From Chara braunii (Eukaryota; Streptophyta; Charophyceae; Charales; Characeae): DNA of 29,451 nucleotides. The notes under the pieces are model-generated. The model was given only the letters and a program-made list of their open reading frames with translations, was not told where the DNA came from and did no database searches. How positions within the stretch are numbered: the stretch's first letter is position 1; each line of letters begins with the position of its first letter. A program made the translations under genes and the position numbers. Positions 28,065 through 29,451 of this stretch are shown here, one piece after another. Location of the stretch: assembly GCA_003427395.1 (NCBI GenBank), contig BFEA01000316.1, positions 776,683 to 806,133 of the forward strand, given 5' to 3'.

Positions 28065-29451
28065 GCGCTACAGCGTCTGTCACCCGCTGCGCCCACTTCC
28101 GAGATCCTCAGCGACCAGCAGGGTGATTTCAGCTTGTTCTTCCTGTCATCGCACCTTTCTTGTAGCACTTTCAGATATGATATTACAGATGATCAAAATG
28201 AAATGAATTTAAAATAAAACTAACAACCTCTTGATTCCTGATCCCACATGAAATCCAGACATTCATTCGATATTTCCTCGCCTTAGTTTGAATCAGAATA
28301 CTATAGCCAGTGATTGAACTAGCCATCCAGGCAACAGCAATTGGTACGCTGGGTTCTTTTTCACGATCTGAGTTTCATATCCCTTCCTGGAGGGTCGATG
28401 CCACTGAGTCCGAGCGTTACAGTCTGTCGCTGCGTCTGAGTCTGTATTCCTGAGACTGTGACTTGCGGTGAAGTCCTGCTCTCCAAGGCCGTAATCAGTT
28501 TGTTGGATCCTTGCGAGGCTTGTGACTTTGCACTGTGGGTTGCGGAGGTCTGATAGCTGCAAGCGCTCCTTGAGTTTCAAAATCCGAGTCTTTTTGTGTC
28601 ACTTGTCAAAACTGGTCTACTCCGATCATCCTGAGCATAGGCAAGTTGATATCCAGATGAAGTTTCTCTTCACAAGTACCGTTCCTGCAAAACTTTGTGC
28701 TGCTGTCGTGCTCACGCAGCGAACAGCTGCAGTCATACTGTCATAGCTTCTTCCAACACCGTGCTGACACGTCCCTTATGTCACTGAACTCAATAGCATA
28801 TCTGTATCAATGCCCCTCATGCAGCATACTACTTATTGGCATATTTGTTGTTGTGTTCGCACAACATAGTTCCACTACTGAAAGAACCATCAGCATAAGA
28901 CCAGGATAAGATACTGCTGCTGCTGTCATGCGGGAATCTGTGGGATACTGTCTTGCTATCACNATAGCTTTTCCTTCACAATACCATATAACCTCTGTTT
29001 AGATTGCTGCTGAGGTGCGCTACATTAGGCCGGCTCGACACAACAAGGACCGTTAGTGTGGTCACGGCATAATCACGTAGTAAAACGAGCTCTCCACTCA
29101 CCCTCCACTATTGCCCTGTTGCAGGGAGCACGTAGCTTGCGGCTAGTGTATCCCGTGATTGAAAGGGAGCGCAGTCAGATTTTATCCTTTCGTCATATGC
29201 ATTTGTTTGAGATCTTCTTTCTATCACTCCCTCTCTCTGGATCACTGCTCCAAGTACGGACACACCTAGGAAAAAAAAACGAATTAAAGAACCAGGAAAT
29301 TTTCGTAATACAACTTAGAGTGGCATTTCTGGAATTTTGCCATTGCTCAGGGGCAGTTTTGGAATTCGCGCAGCACAACCACATATCTCGTCTCCAATGG
29401 CGGTTTTCATGTTCTCATAGGCTCACCCTGGCCTTAGTCTCGTATGGGAAA
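28065..29451. other. No recognisable gene; PLE 5' flank
   Basis: This may contain the 5' untranslated part of the PLE, but no matching terminal repeat was seen. Open frames at 28293-28580 (-) and 28697-28909 (+) have no domain. The sequence near 29,025-29,160 (GGCCGGCTCGACA... and GGAGCACGTAGC) is GC-richer and could be an LTR fragment. One ambiguous base lies at 28963. Confidence 0.4.

Overview
The window looks like repeat-dominated nuclear DNA from a green-lineage eukaryote. The visible coding material belongs to retroelements: an N-terminal GIY-YIG Penelope-like element (PLE) of the kind described from green algae, a Ty3/gypsy-type Gag with a CCHC knuckle, and a primer-binding site complementary to tRNA-Asp. 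A streptophyte alga such as Chara is my best guess (inference from general familiarity, no search was run). No intact host gene is recognisable. The window also has single ambiguous bases (15295, 24336, 24385, 24777, 28963).

Layout. 1-12,070: AT-rich, essentially non-coding DNA carrying small inverted-repeat elements. These are a short family with TTTAAACCAC-like ends (0.3-3.5 kb), a 1.1 kb nested inverted repeat (4.2-5.3 kb), a ~320 bp element with ~100 bp inverted ends (8.05-8.37 kb), and isolated GC-rich palindromes embedded in AT repeats (8.9, 9.5, 10.9, 11.7 kb). 12,075-15,2xx (minus strand): the 5' part of a Ty3/gypsy LTR element (LTR, tRNA-Asp PBS, broken gag), cut off before pol. 15,100-18,400: a densely hairpin-forming non-coding region with a diverged second copy of the LTR-like domain, a five-unit ~120 bp tandem repeat, and an array of at least 12 hairpins. 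18,650-22,800: GC-richer non-coding DNA with possible decayed coding frames and another set of tandem hairpin units. 22,830-28,064 (minus strand): a GA microsatellite, a hammerhead-ribozyme-like motif, then a decayed PLE read leftward. Its likely order is a coiled-coil first ORF (28,064 to 26,811), then GIY-YIG endonuclease, a CxC-bearing linker and reverse transcriptase (26,658 to about 23,631). 28,065-29,451: no recognisable gene.

Most notable signal. Between 17.46 and 18.40 kb, twelve hairpins share an invariant hexaloop, AACTTA, while their stems differ and keep complementarity (closing pairs CTG/CAG, CTA/TAG, CAA/TTG, TCCCCA/TGGGGA, CTGAACT/AGTTCAG, with independent outer stems). The two diverged copies of the LTR-like domain 512 bp apart show the same behaviour: homologous stems are replaced by different but still complementary sequences. 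This is the pattern expected of selection on structure rather than sequence, and I know of no named element that matches it. The hammerhead-like motif just 3' of the PLE is the second signal to test, because N-terminal-endonuclease PLEs are reported to lack canonical hammerheads.
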